Source of the DNA: Planctomycetota bacterium
GTDB lineage: Bacteria; Planctomycetota; MHYJ01; WSZJ01
Direction: 5' to 3'
Length of the DNA: 38,861 bases
Assembly: GCA_009773755.1 (NCBI GenBank)
Contig: WSZJ01000020.1
Location: forward strand, 1 to 38,861
A model generated the notes under the pieces. That model made no database searches. It saw only the letters and a program-made list of their open reading frames with translations, and had not been told where the DNA came from. Of this stretch, positions 23,165 to 31,956 are shown piece by piece. Every line of letters begins with the position of its first letter. Within the stretch, counting starts at the first letter, position 1. Made by a program: the position numbers and the translations under genes.

Positions 23165-26083
23165 TCATTTCTTCACCTTGATACGGGATTTCTCCTTGGG
23201 AGCCGCCTCCTCCTTCTTCGCTCCCGCCGCCGCATACTCCGCCGGCGACCCGCAAGCGCAAACAAGATTCCGGTCCCCGAACAACCCGTCGACCCTGCGC
23301 ACCGTCGGCCAGTATTTGAACTCCTTCGAGGCCGCCGTCGGGAACGCCGCCTTCTCGCGCGAATACTTGTGGGTCCAATCCGCCGCGGTGACGCACGCCG
23401 CCGTGTGCGGCGCGTTGTGCAGGACGTTGTCCTCGGCGTCGTACTTGCCCGCTTCCACCTCCTTCGCCTCGGCGTGGATCAGCAGCATCGCTTCGATGTA
23501 GCGGTCCAGCTCGGCCTTCGGCTCCGATTCGGTCGGCTCGACCATGAGCGTCCCCGCGACCGGGAACGACAGCGTCGGCGCGTGGAAGCCATAGTCCATG
23601 AGGCGCTTGGCGATGTCCTCGCCGCTCACGTGCGCCGTCTTGAGAAGCGGCCGCGGGTCGAGGATGCACTCGTGGGCGACGAAGCCATGTTTCCCCTGAT
23701 AGAGGGTCTTGTAGGCCTTGCCGAGTTTCTTCGCGACGTAGTTCGCGGCGAGAATCGCAACCTTCGTCGCCGCCGTCAGCCCTTCGCCGCCCATCATCGC
23801 GATGTAGGCCCACGAGATGGTGAGGATCGAAGCGCTTCCCCAGGGCGCAGCGCTGATCGGGCCGATCGCTTTCTCTCCGCCGCATTTCACGACGGGATGC
23901 CCCGGCAGGAACGGCGCGAGGTGTTTGCGCACGCAGATCGGGCCCATCCCCGGCCCGCCGCCGCCGTGCGGGATGCAGAACGTCTTGTGCAGGTTGATGT
24001 GGCAGACGTCGGCGCCGATGAGCGCGGGCTGCGTGAGGCCGACCTGCGCGTTCAGGTTGGCGCCATCCATGTAGACCTGCCCGCCGTGATCGTGGACGCA
24101 GCGCGCGATCTCGCTGATGTCCTCTTCAAAAACGCCGTGCGTCGACGGGTACGTCGCCATCAGGCACGCGAGATCCGCCTTGTGCTCCTCGCATTTGGCG
24201 AGCAGGTCCTTCACGTCGATGTTCCCGGACTCGTCGCACTCGACGACGACGACCTTGAGCCCCGCCATGACGGCGGAAGCGGGGTTCGTGCCGTGGGCGG
24301 AGTGCGGGATCAGGCAGACGTTTCGGTGGCCCTGGCCCGTCGAATTCTGGTAAGCGCGGATCACGAGCAGACCGGCGTATTCGCCCTGCGAGCCGGCGTT
24401 GGGCTGAAGCGACGTGGCGTCGAAGCCGGTGATGGCGGCGAGCCAGTTTTCGAGGTCGCGGAAGAGCCGCTGGTATCCCTTCGCCTGTTCGATGGGCGCG
24501 AACGGGTGGAGCCGTCCGAAGCCGGCCATCGTCACCGGGACCATCTCGGACGTCGCGTTCAGCTTCATGGTGCACGACCCGAGCGGGATCATGCCGGCGT
24601 TGAGCGTGTAGTCGCGCGCCTCGAGCTTGTGCAGGTACCGCAGCATGTCGTGCTCGGAGTGGTACGCGGTGAAAACCGGATGAGTCAGGAAGGCGGACGT
24701 CCGAGCGAACGGCTTCGGGACAAAGGGGGTTCCCGCGGCCCGCGCGGCCGCCTCGAGCGAGTCCTTCGCGCCGAAAACTTCGAGCAGGTCCGCGATGTCG
24801 CGGTCCCCCGCGGTCTCGTCGAGCGCGACGCACAGCGTCTGCGGGTCCAACCGGCGGAGGTTGATCTTCTTCGCGGCGGCGCGCTTCACGATCTCGTCGG
24901 TCTTCGGCCCCGTCTTCACCGCGAACGTGTCGAAGACCGGCGCGGTCCCGACATCCAGCCCGGCGCGCTTCAGCCCTTCTCGCAGCGCTGCGGTCATCGC
25001 CTGGACGCGCCGCGCGATTCTCTTCAGGCCTTCCGATCCGTGGTAAACCGCATAGGCCGCGGCGGTGACCGCGAGGAGCACCTGCGCGGTGCAGATGTTG
25101 GACGTCGCCTTTTCGCGGCGGATGTGCTGCTCGCGCGTCGCCAGCGCCATGCGGAGAGCGACATTGCCGTCCTTGTCTTTCGAGACGCCGATGAGCCGGC
25201 CTGGCATCGAGCGGACGAACGCTTCTTTCGTCGCCATGAATGCCGCGTGCGGGCCGCCGTAGCCGAGGGGGACGCCGAAGCGCTGCGAGTTGCCGACCGC
25301 AATGTCCGCGCCGAATTCGCCGGGAGGTGTGAGGAGGGTGAGGGCGAGCAGGTCGGTCGCGACCGTCACGAACGCCTCGGCCCGGTGAGCCGCTTCGCAA
25401 ATCCCCGCGTAATCGTGAATCAACCCGTCCGTCGCGGGGTACTGCACGAGCGCGCCGAAGATGTCGCCGGCGAACGAGAATTTCCGGTGATCTCCGACGA
25501 CAACCTTGATCCCCAGCGCCGCGCCGCGCGACTTCACGATCTCGATCGTCTGCGGATGGCACAACTCGCTCACAAGGTACGTCATTCGCGCGTCGTTCCG
25601 CCCGATCCGGTGCGACATCGTCATCGCTTCAGCGGCCGCCGTTCCTTCGTCCAGAAGCGACGCGTTCGAAATCTCCATCCCCGTCAGGTCCTTCACCATC
25701 GTCTGGTAATTCAGGAGCATTTCCAGCCGCCCCTGCGAGATCTCCGCCTGGTACGGCGTGTACGCCGTGTACCACCCCGGGTTCTCGATGATGTTCCGCA
25801 GCACGACCCCCGGGGTGACGCAGTCGTGGTAGCCCATGCCGATGTACGACCGCCACACTTCGTTCTCTGCGGCCATCGAAGCGAGGTCCGCGACCGCTTC
25901 GCGTTCCGACCGCGCCGCGGGAATGCCGAGCGGCTTCTTGAGCCGGATCCCCGCCGGCACCACCTTGTCGATGAGGTCGTCGAGCGACCGGGCGCCGCAT
26001 TCGGCGGCCATGTCCTGAACGTCTTTGGGAGTCGGCCCGATATGGCGCCGGGCGAAATCGTCGGTCTGCGGGAAGAGCGGCAT
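23165..26083 (-). CDS. gcvP: Glycine dehydrogenase (decarboxylating), P-protein
   Basis: The PLP-dependent P-protein decarboxylates glycine and passes the aminomethyl group to the lipoyl arm of H-protein. The 972-residue product is the long, homodimeric form with both halves fused. The N-half begins with [16 protein letters not shown], and the C-half carries the PLP lysine K700 in [31 protein letters not shown] and [18 protein letters not shown] are also typical. The last roughly 15 residues ([15 protein letters not shown]) are a charged tail beyond the usual end. gcvT and gcvH are not in the window. It heads a minus-strand pair with the ParB-fold gene. Confidence 0.97.
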   Translation of the reverse strand: MPLFPQTDDFARRHIGPTPKDVQDMAAECGARSLDDLIDKVVPAGIRLKKPLGIPAARSEREAVADLASMAAENEVWRSYIGMGYHDCVTPGVVLRNIIENPGWYTAYTPYQAEISQGRLEMLLNYQTMVKDLTGMEISNASLLDEGTAAAEAMTMSHRIGRNDARMTYLVSELCHPQTIEIVKSRGAALGIKVVVGDHRKFSFAGDIFGALVQYPATDGLIHDYAGICEAAHRAEAFVTVATDLLALTLLTPPGEFGADIAVGNSQRFGVPLGYGGPHAAFMATKEAFVRSMPGRLIGVSKDKDGNVALRMALATREQHIRREKATSNICTAQVLLAVTAAAYAVYHGSEGLKRIARRVQAMTAALREGLKRAGLDVGTAPVFDTFAVKTGPKTDEIVKRAAAKKINLRRLDPQTLCVALDETAGDRDIADLLEVFGAKDSLEAAARAAGTPFVPKPFARTSAFLTHPVFTAYHSEHDMLRYLHKLEARDYTLNAGMIPLGSCTMKLNATSEMVPVTMAGFGRLHPFAPIEQAKGYQRLFRDLENWLAAITGFDATSLQPNAGSQGEYAGLLVIRAYQNSTGQGHRNVCLIPHSAHGTNPASAVMAGLKVVVVECDESGNIDVKDLLAKCEEHKADLACLMATYPSTHGVFEEDISEIARCVHDHGGQVYMDGANLNAQVGLTQPALIGADVCHINLHKTFCIPHGGGGPGMGPICVRKHLAPFLPGHPVVKCGGEKAIGPISAAPWGSASILTISWAYIAMMGGEGLTAATKVAILAANYVAKKLGKAYKTLYQGKHGFVAHECILDPRPLLKTAHVSGEDIAKRLMDYGFHAPTLSFPVAGTLMVEPTESEPKAELDRYIEAMLLIHAEAKEVEAGKYDAEDNVLHNAPHTAACVTAADWTHKYSREKAAFPTAASKEFKYWPTVRRVDGLFGDRNLVCACGSPAEYAAAGAKKEEAAPKEKSRIKVKK

Positions 26084-26298
26084 GGGAAAATCAGCTCCGA
26101 GGGTGAAGTGGAGTGGCGGAACCGGGGCGCGGAGAAGGGGCGGACGGGTGATGCAGGGCGCTCACGGTTCGGTTTCCACGAAGGGCCTGAGGAATGAAGC
26201 GGCCATTCTATGGGCAAGATGGAGAGGGTCAACCAAAGGCGAACAAGGTTGGCGCGCGGTTACGGAGTTCCTGATGTTGTCGCAAGAGACCTTCAGTA

Positions 26299-26333
26299 TT
26301 GACCTGCGGTGGGCCAGGTGGGATAATCCCACC
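26299..26333 (+). promoter_or_regulatory. Promoter and operator of the toxin-antitoxin pair, predicted leaderless
   Basis: TTGACC (26299-26304) and GATAAT (26322-26327) are separated by exactly 17 bases, a near-consensus sigma-70 promoter. Start of transcription would fall at about 26334, the A of the antitoxin ATG, giving a leaderless mRNA. The hexamer ggtggg occurs at 26308-26313 and 26317-26322 and inverted as cccacc at 26328-26333, so a palindrome spans the -10 box. This is a likely autoregulatory operator for the AbrB-type antitoxin. Confidence 0.7.
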
Positions 26334-26561
26334 ATGATCGTCACCCTGGATTCGAAGAGACGTGTGAGCATTCCCGTTGCGCTGGCGCCCGCATCCCCGG
26401 GCGACCAGTTCGACGCGAGCTTCGACGCTGAGGAAGACGTCGTCATCCTCAGGCGCCTGAAGAAGAAGCCCGACTGGCTCGCTGTTCTCAAGCAATGCCC
26501 GGCGCCGATGGACGATCTTCCGGGCCGAAGGCGCGAGTTTCCGAAGCGCCGCCGGCTATGA
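26334..26561 (+). CDS. AbrB/MazE-type antitoxin
   Basis: The 75-residue protein begins MIVTLDSKRRVSIPVALAP, the swapped-hairpin AbrB/SpoVT DNA-binding fold. It continues with PGDQFDASFDAEEDVVILRRLKKKPDWLAVL and ends in a basic DDLPGRRREFPKRRRL tail likely to bind and mask the PIN toxin. The ATG is chosen because it sits at the predicted transcription start and opens the conserved domain; the longer in-frame extension to 26025 has no conserved sequence. The stop overlaps the toxin ATG (ATGA). Confidence 0.93.
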   Translation: MIVTLDSKRRVSIPVALAPASPGDQFDASFDAEEDVVILRRLKKKPDWLAVLKQCPAPMDDLPGRRREFPKRRRL

Positions 26562-26971
26562 ACTGGCTGCTGGACGCGGATGTCCTGAGCCAGCCCGCGA
26601 AATCCCGCGGCGACCGTGCCGTCATCGCCTGGCTGGAGCGCGAGAAGGACCGTTGTTTCACGAGCTCAGTCGTGATCGCGCAACTCGCGTACTGGGTGCG
26701 CTCGAAGCAAGGACGGAAGCGCGCCGAACTGCAAAGCTGGCTCAGCCGGCTCCTGGACGCGATGGAGGGCCGGGTGCTCTCCTTCAATACCACCGTCGCG
26801 CACGTCTGGGCCGAACAGCAGTTCGCGCTGGAGAACATCGGGCAGCGAATGCCGGTCGAGGACGGCTATATCGCAGCGACGGCCCGGCGCCACAATCTGA
26901 CGATCGTCACGGGAAACGAACGGGACTTCAAGCGGCCCGGCCTGAAGACGTTCAATCCCTTCAAGTCGTAG
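26558..26971 (+). CDS. PIN-domain ribonuclease toxin (VapC/FitB-like)
   Basis: The 137-residue protein is a PIN domain: NWLLDADVLSQ (D6), DRAVIAWLEREKDRCFTSSVVIAQLAYWVR, MPVEDGYIAATARRHNLTIVTGNERDF (D102, D123) and a closing TFNPF. These are three of the four usual metal-binding acids; the Glu normally placed in the second helix (GE[IL] or AE[IL]) appears as Q42. The pair overlap (ATGA) with the AbrB antitoxin shows a two-gene module. The toxin would cleave RNA when released. The Gln substitution may weaken activity or the alignment may be off by one turn. Confidence 0.9.
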   Translation: MNWLLDADVLSQPAKSRGDRAVIAWLEREKDRCFTSSVVIAQLAYWVRSKQGRKRAELQSWLSRLLDAMEGRVLSFNTTVAHVWAEQQFALENIGQRMPVEDGYIAATARRHNLTIVTGNERDFKRPGLKTFNPFKS

Positions 26972-27232
26972 ACTCCGTCGCCGTTCTCCCCGCGGCATCC
27001 ATCCTGGAGGACCCGCTCCGCCACGGGCCGGGGATCAACGACGATCAGCTACCACGCGGCAGCTCGAATGGAGGCACGCCCGCTCTGGAGCATGCCGTTC
27101 GCATCTCGACCCGCGCCGAGTTCATAAGCCTGGGCTCGCCTCCCCTGAGATGCTACCCGGGGAGCCGCCGCAGATCCGGAGTCTTGAGTTTCTGATGACG
27201 GCCGCTGCGCCGCAGGAGATAGGATTCTCCGC

Positions 27233-28597
27233 ATGAGATGCGCTTCCGGAATCGCTTGCCTGCTGGCGGCGTCCGCGTTTTCCCAGACGGACGAGCCCGC
27301 GCGGCCGAAATCTCCCGACATCGAATGGGTCAAGGGCGTCCCCGCGCTCGTCGAACTCAAGGCCGAGGACCCGCGGCTGAAACTCATTCCGGGGCAGCCG
27401 CTTCCGATGGGCGCCGAGGGACGGTTCCTTTTCGGCGTGACGCCGGGGTTCGACGTGAAGGCGGGCGGGGGAGGGCTCATGCTCCAGCCTCGCGCCTGGG
27501 ACGAGTCGCACCCCGACCCGATTCTCGCGAAGGCCGGCCGGCGGAAATTCGCGTTCGTATATGGAAGCGGCGACGGCATCGAGGTGCCCGTGGAATATTC
27601 GACCGGCGGGAAGGCCAGCTATCGGATCCCCGTCCTGCTCGAGGTCGTCGCCGGCAGCGTCACGCTCTGCTTCCTCGACACGAACGGCAACGGGTGGTTC
27701 GACGACCTCGACGTGGACAAGATCGCGGTCGGCGCATCGGGCGACCCCGCAAAACTCACGTTCGACAAATTCACCGGCGAGATCATCGCGGGCGGGAAGC
27801 GCTGGCTCGTCTCTGCGAATCCGCGCGAGGCCGGACTCTGGCCGCTCTCCGAGGGCGTCTCCAAGGACTACGTGCGCCACGTCTCGGAGGTCAACGCGGT
27901 GCGGCGCTTCGGCGGCATCGCTCCGGTGGGATTCGCCGAAGAGCTGATCTCGCTTTGCGAGGCCCACGGAAAGTACTGCGCAAAGAACGGGCAGACGCAC
28001 TACGAAGACAAGGGCCGCGAAATGTTCACGCCCGGCGGCGAGTACGCCGGCCGCCACGCAAACATCGGCCGGGCCGTGAACGCGAAGTCGTTCGCGCGGG
28101 AGCTGCTCTGCACGCTCTGGCACCGCAACTTCTACTACGACGGCAATCTGACGCGCATTTCCGTCGGGATCGGCGACGGCTATGCAAGCAGCGACGTCCG
28201 TTCCTATGGCGACTGGGATCGTACGCCGGCGCTCGCGCCCTTCCGCGGCGCGCTCGACGTTCCGCTCGAAAGCGCGAACGAAAACCCGGACCCGTACCCC
28301 GACCAGCACGTCCCCGGACCATTCATCAGCGTTCTGTTCGCGAAGGACACGAAGGCCGTCCTGAAGGAAGGCTCGGTCGTTCCGCGCGGCGGCGAAGCGC
28401 TCAAGTTCGACTGGACCGACACCGCCCACCCGCCCGCAAAAGCAAAGGACCGCTTCCCCGACAACGACGGCTGCATCGTCCTCATCCCGCACCAGGCGCT
28501 GAAGGCCGACACGATCTACGACGTGAAGATCTCGGCGACGGTCCACGGCAAGGACGAGACGTTCGCGTGGTCGTTCCGGACAAAGAGCGCCCGGTGA
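27233..28597 (+). CDS. Secreted CAP-like (SCP/PR1) protein with Ig-like C-terminus
   Basis: The 454-residue protein starts with a short signal peptide (MRCASGIACLLAASAFSQ). Residues about 40-200 are beta-rich and include a calcium-type FLDTNGNGWFDDLDVDK. A CAP-like domain spans about 210-320: VNAVRRFGGIAPVGFAEELISLCEAHGKYCAKNG, THYEDKGREMFTPGGEYAG and LCTLWHRNFYYDGNLTRISVGIG, with His residues placed like the CAP pocket. The C-terminal segment ADTIYDVKISATVHGKDETFAWSFRTK resembles SbsA/Ig-like domains common after bacterial CAP domains. A role outside the cell is likely. No operon partner is evident: 260 gene-free bases lie upstream and 97 downstream. Confidence 0.7.
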   Translation: MRCASGIACLLAASAFSQTDEPARPKSPDIEWVKGVPALVELKAEDPRLKLIPGQPLPMGAEGRFLFGVTPGFDVKAGGGGLMLQPRAWDESHPDPILAKAGRRKFAFVYGSGDGIEVPVEYSTGGKASYRIPVLLEVVAGSVTLCFLDTNGNGWFDDLDVDKIAVGASGDPAKLTFDKFTGEIIAGGKRWLVSANPREAGLWPLSEGVSKDYVRHVSEVNAVRRFGGIAPVGFAEELISLCEAHGKYCAKNGQTHYEDKGREMFTPGGEYAGRHANIGRAVNAKSFARELLCTLWHRNFYYDGNLTRISVGIGDGYASSDVRSYGDWDRTPALAPFRGALDVPLESANENPDPYPDQHVPGPFISVLFAKDTKAVLKEGSVVPRGGEALKFDWTDTAHPPAKAKDRFPDNDGCIVLIPHQALKADTIYDVKISATVHGKDETFAWSFRTKSAR

Positions 28598-28694
28598 GGC
28601 ACGAGTTTCGCGTGAGGAAGCGGCGGACGCGCTTCCGGACACGGTTGCCGCGGCGATCCTGCCCCGGGGCGCGGCAAACTCGCGGGAGGCACGC

Positions 28695-29108
28695 ATGAGC
28701 GAACGCAAGCCGTTCCAACAGACCTGGAATTCCTGGATCGACGAGCAGGTCGCGAAGGCGCAGCGGGAAGGCGCGTTCGACAATTTGCCGGGGACGGGGA
28801 AGCCTCTGAAGAACCTCGACCGTCCGTACGAAGAGGACTGGTGGCTGCGCGAGTTCCTCGAGCGCGAGCAACTCTCCGTCACCCCCGAGCCGATCGACCT
28901 GCGCGCCCGCATCACCCAGCTGCGTGAAGAGGCCCTGAAAGTGACGGACGAACGCGAAGCCCGCCGGCGCTTCGTCGCCATGAACGCCCTCATCGCCCGC
29001 CTGAACGGGATCCCGCAGCCCGACGCAATGGCGCCCGTCGCGCCGGTGGACGTCGACGAAGAAATTCGCGCATGGCGGCGTCGGCGCGGAGCGCAGCGAA
29101 ACGGCTGA
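28695..29108 (+). CDS. DUF1992 (DnaJC28-like) protein
   Basis: The 137-residue protein carries the DUF1992 hallmark: WIDEQVAKAQREGAFDNLPGTGKPL followed by WWLREFLEREQLSVTPEPIDLR. The remainder is a coiled, charged helix (ARITQLREEALKVTDEREARRRF) and an acidic/basic tail. Family function is unknown; the same domain occurs in the eukaryotic DNAJC28 protein. No J domain is present. It converges with the minus-strand nucleotidyltransferase-like gene with eight bases between stops. Confidence 0.92.
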   Translation: MSERKPFQQTWNSWIDEQVAKAQREGAFDNLPGTGKPLKNLDRPYEEDWWLREFLEREQLSVTPEPIDLRARITQLREEALKVTDEREARRRFVAMNALIARLNGIPQPDAMAPVAPVDVDEEIRAWRRRRGAQRNG

Positions 29109-29116
29109 TCCGGCGG

Positions 29117-29599
29117 TCAGAACACGAGCGGCTTGCCCTGGCGAACCGACTCGACCAGCCTCCGGACTTCGCTTCCGCCCCCGGCATACACCAGCCCCGC
29201 GAGGCGCATGAGCCGTTCCACGCGCAGCCGCGGATGCGCCGCGACGATGCGCGCAAAGTCCGCCGCGTCCTGCATCTTGTCCGGCATCGCCCGGTACACC
29301 CCCACCATCGCCGCAAATTTCAGCGCCGCCGCCATCTCCAGGTCGGGGATCCGCGCCGACTGTCCTTCGATCTTCACCGGCAGGCTGTTCTCGAAAACGG
29401 TCTTCAACAGCCGGTCCTTCGGCTTCTTCAGGTCGATCACCACGGCGTCGCCGGCAGCCGGGTCGAGGAAGAGCGTCACCACTTCCAGGTCCTTCACCAC
29501 AAGTTCCGGAAACGCCTGCCGGATCGCACGAACAGCCCGGCGGTGCGCCCGCGCGGCGATCCCGTGCGCCCCCGCCAGGAAGGATTCGCCGCGTTCCAT
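29117..29599 (-). CDS. Nucleotidyltransferase-like protein lacking the GG-motif core
   Basis: This 160-residue protein resembles the C-terminal half of AbiEii/MNT-type nucleotidyltransferase-fold proteins: DAVVIDLKKPKDRLLKTVFENSLPVKIEG, then IPDLEMAAALKFAAMVGVYR and KMQDAADFARIVAAHPRL, which matches the family's [KR]DxxDxxxL helical part. The N-terminal GG[LS]A...D-x-D catalytic segment expected upstream is not seen; residues 1-40 are helical instead. It may be a non-catalytic relative or a remnant. No antitoxin-like partner adjoins. Confident as a gene because the frame and composition hold, less so for the family. Confidence 0.6.
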   Translation of the reverse strand: MERGESFLAGAHGIAARAHRRAVRAIRQAFPELVVKDLEVVTLFLDPAAGDAVVIDLKKPKDRLLKTVFENSLPVKIEGQSARIPDLEMAAALKFAAMVGVYRAMPDKMQDAADFARIVAAHPRLRVERLMRLAGLVYAGGGSEVRRLVESVRQGKPLVF

Positions 29600-29694
29600 T
29601 TGACGCCCATTCTCGCAGGCTCAACTGACGCCATAGCTTGGCCGGCTGAGGGAAGAGAGAAGAGAATACGGGAGTGGAGAGCACTGGCGGGCGC

Positions 29695-30597
29695 ATGCGG
29701 GTGGGGATTGTGCACACGGCGGGGAGCGCGTGCCGATGCCATGTCGCGCTGCGGGGGGCGGCGACGGGACTCGGGCACGCTGCCGTGGTGGTGCCTTGCG
29801 AGAAGATTGACGCAGCGCGTCAACGGCTGGCGGCGTGCGACCTGGTCTTCGAGCACGCCGACACCTTTCGTGGATCTCACGAGGCCCGGCCCCGGCTCCG
29901 CTTCATGCTCGAGCGCTGGGGATGCCGGCTGGCGGGCGCGCCCGCCGCAGCGGCCGCGGTTGCGGACGACAAGGCCGCGGCGCATCGGGTGATGGAAGCG
30001 GCGGGGGTGCCGATGGCAAGGTGGCGGCTGTGGCGCGGCGGGGGGGCGGGGCTGGGGTTTCCGGTGGTGGTGAAGCGGCCGCTGGCGCACGGGAGCGCGG
30101 ACCTCAGGCTGATTCAGGGCGCGGCGGAATGGGGAAAGGCGGCGATCAAGTTCCCGCGGCCCGCGCTGGTGGAGGAGTTCGTGGAAGGGCGGGAGCTGGC
30201 GGTGGCGGGATACGAAGTGCGCGGCAGGATCTCCTGGCTTCCGGTGGTGGAAATCTCAGTGTCGTCCCGCGGCGTCTATTCGCGCGGCCTGAAAGTGGGG
30301 GCGCGGAATCCGAAAAAAAAACAGGCGCGGCTGCCCGCGGCGAGGCTCCGCGAGCTGCGGCGCCTCGCCGCCCGCGCCTGGCGCGCGCTCGGCCTGCGCC
30401 ACTACGCCCGCTTCGACGTCCGCCTTGGCGCCGAAGGACGGTTCCGCTTCCTCGAAGCCAACGTACGGCCGAGCCTGGAGCCGGGGTCGGAGCTGATGCT
30501 GGCCGCGAAGTGGGCCGGTCTGACGAGTGAGAAGCTCATCGGGCGATTCATCGCGGCGGCGTTATCGACGGCTGGGCGTAATTCCGGAAAGAGGTAA
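29695..30597 (+). CDS. ATP-grasp enzyme, D-Ala-D-Ala-ligase-like
   Basis: From the ATG at 29695 (MRVGIVHTAGS, like the first strand of Ddl) the protein has 300 residues. The ATP-grasp fold is seen in VVVKRPLAHGSADLRLIQ, the LVEEFVEGRELAVAGYEVRG clamp, and FDVRLGAEGRFRFLEANVRPSLEPGSELMLAAKWAG, where the Glu/Asn bind Mg-ATP. A GTG seven codons earlier (29674) is an alternative start. Ddl's own substrate loop is not clear, so the substrate may be another amino acid or peptide. It precedes two toroid proteins by about 30 bases and could be co-transcribed with them. Confidence 0.82.
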   Translation: MRVGIVHTAGSACRCHVALRGAATGLGHAAVVVPCEKIDAARQRLAACDLVFEHADTFRGSHEARPRLRFMLERWGCRLAGAPAAAAAVADDKAAAHRVMEAAGVPMARWRLWRGGGAGLGFPVVVKRPLAHGSADLRLIQGAAEWGKAAIKFPRPALVEEFVEGRELAVAGYEVRGRISWLPVVEISVSSRGVYSRGLKVGARNPKKKQARLPAARLRELRRLAARAWRALGLRHYARFDVRLGAEGRFRFLEANVRPSLEPGSELMLAAKWAGLTSEKLIGRFIAAALSTAGRNSGKR

Positions 30598-30628
30598 ACA
30601 ATCCGGCGCGCCGGACGTTGGCAGGGGC

Positions 30629-31909
30629 ATGAAGCGAAAGCTCGTGGCGGGGGTTGTGGCCGTGATGCTCGGAGCGGCGGGGGCGGCGTTGCTGCGCCGC
30701 GGAGGGCCGTCGTGGTCGGGCCTGGGCGGACCGGCCGGAGAAGCTTCCGTGGCAGGTCCTGGCCAGCCGGGCGAAGGCGCGTCCGGGACGGAAGAAACGA
30801 CTGAGGAGGAGCTTTCTTCCGGCGGGGGCTCGTCGCCCGAGCGTTACAAGGGCCGCCTCTCGACGCGGCGAAACCTTGTCGCGAGGTCGCCTGCGCGCGC
30901 GCCGGAGAAACCCGACTCGGTCTCAAGCGCGCTTCGATGGCTCGTGAAATCGCAAAACGCGTCGGGCAGCTGGGGCAACGCTTCGGAGGATCTGGACGGA
31001 ACGCGCTGGAGCCCCGCTTCGGCGACTGCGCTGGCAGTGCTGGCGCTGCTGGGGGCGGGACACACTTCAAATTCGAAAGAGTTGTGGGATGCCGGCTCGC
31101 CGGGGGAGGCCGTGAAGCGGGCGGAGGGGTGGCTCGCTGGGGTGCGGCCGGCGGGGGACCGGGAAGCGGCGCTGGTGACGCTGTCGCTTTCGGAAAGTTT
31201 CGGCATGACGCGGAGGGAGGAGATGGGAGAGGTTGTCCGGCGCGCGGTGGCGGGGCTGGAAGCGCGGCAGCGGCCCGATGGGAGCTGGGGAGACAGCGTG
31301 GAGAGCGCGTGGGCGGTCATGGCGCTGAAATCCGCCGAACTGGCTGAGGTGGAGGTCGACGCGCGAGTGAAGGAGGCGGCGAGATCCTGGTGCTCGAATC
31401 GGCTGGAGACGGGCACGCCCGCCGACGTGATGGTCTGGATTTTTCTGACTCACGAGCGGAATCCGGCGCTGGCGAGGATCCTGAACGAATCCGCGCAGCG
31501 TCTTCCAACCGCGGAGGCGCCGGCCTTCGAGGCGAGCTACTTCGGGCGTCTGGCCGCGTTTCAGTACGACGGGCCCGGCGGCCAGTTGGACAAGTCCTGG
31601 AGGGAAGCTCTGAAGCGCAGCCATGTGGCTACGCAGGAGGAGGACGGCGGCTGGAACGGACACTCGGGGTGGACCTCGCGGGTTGTCGGCAATTCGCTCG
31701 CGGCGTTGTCGCTCGAGTTCTATTACGCCTATGCGAACGTCTGGTCTGGTGAGCCGAAGGACGAGGCAAAGGCCCCCGAGGCGGTCGCAGTCCCGATGCC
31801 GCTTCCAGACGAAGCGCTGCCGATGGGGGATCGCGCGCCCGAGGATCCGGTGCAGGACAGCGGGAGCGACCTGCCGATGGGGGACGCGGCGCCCGTAGAG
31901 CCGGAGTGA
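30629..31909 (+). CDS. Membrane-anchored toroid repeat protein (squalene-cyclase-like), first of tandem pair
   Basis: From the ATG at 30629 the 426-residue protein has an N-terminal hydrophobic anchor (VAGVVAVMLGAAGAALL), a 60-residue Gly/Glu/Ser-rich linker, and a toroid domain with motifs KSQNASGSWGNASEDL, RQRPDGSWGDSVESAWAVMAL and TQEEDGGWNGHSGWTS. The tail repeats LPMGD twice in a Pro/Glu-rich stretch. No catalytic DXDD is present. The 3' neighbour encodes a close relative in the same orientation, indicating duplication. It probably acts outside the cytoplasm, tethered to the membrane. Confidence 0.85.
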   Translation: MKRKLVAGVVAVMLGAAGAALLRRGGPSWSGLGGPAGEASVAGPGQPGEGASGTEETTEEELSSGGGSSPERYKGRLSTRRNLVARSPARAPEKPDSVSSALRWLVKSQNASGSWGNASEDLDGTRWSPASATALAVLALLGAGHTSNSKELWDAGSPGEAVKRAEGWLAGVRPAGDREAALVTLSLSESFGMTRREEMGEVVRRAVAGLEARQRPDGSWGDSVESAWAVMALKSAELAEVEVDARVKEAARSWCSNRLETGTPADVMVWIFLTHERNPALARILNESAQRLPTAEAPAFEASYFGRLAAFQYDGPGGQLDKSWREALKRSHVATQEEDGGWNGHSGWTSRVVGNSLAALSLEFYYAYANVWSGEPKDEAKAPEAVAVPMPLPDEALPMGDRAPEDPVQDSGSDLPMGDAAPVEPE

Positions 31910-31956
31910 CAACGAATCGATTGAACCGCGGCGGGCGGAATGCGTTGATGTGAGGC

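Noticed and set aside
22559..26197. Very long open frame on the plus strand opposite gcvP and the ParB-fold gene
   Set aside because: Its translation is dominated by Arg, His, Asp and Val with no domain, as expected for the antisense of a high-GC gene; gcvP is unambiguous on the other strand.
26972..27232. Small gene between the PIN toxin and the CAP-like gene
   Set aside because: No frame has a ribosome site or protein-like composition.
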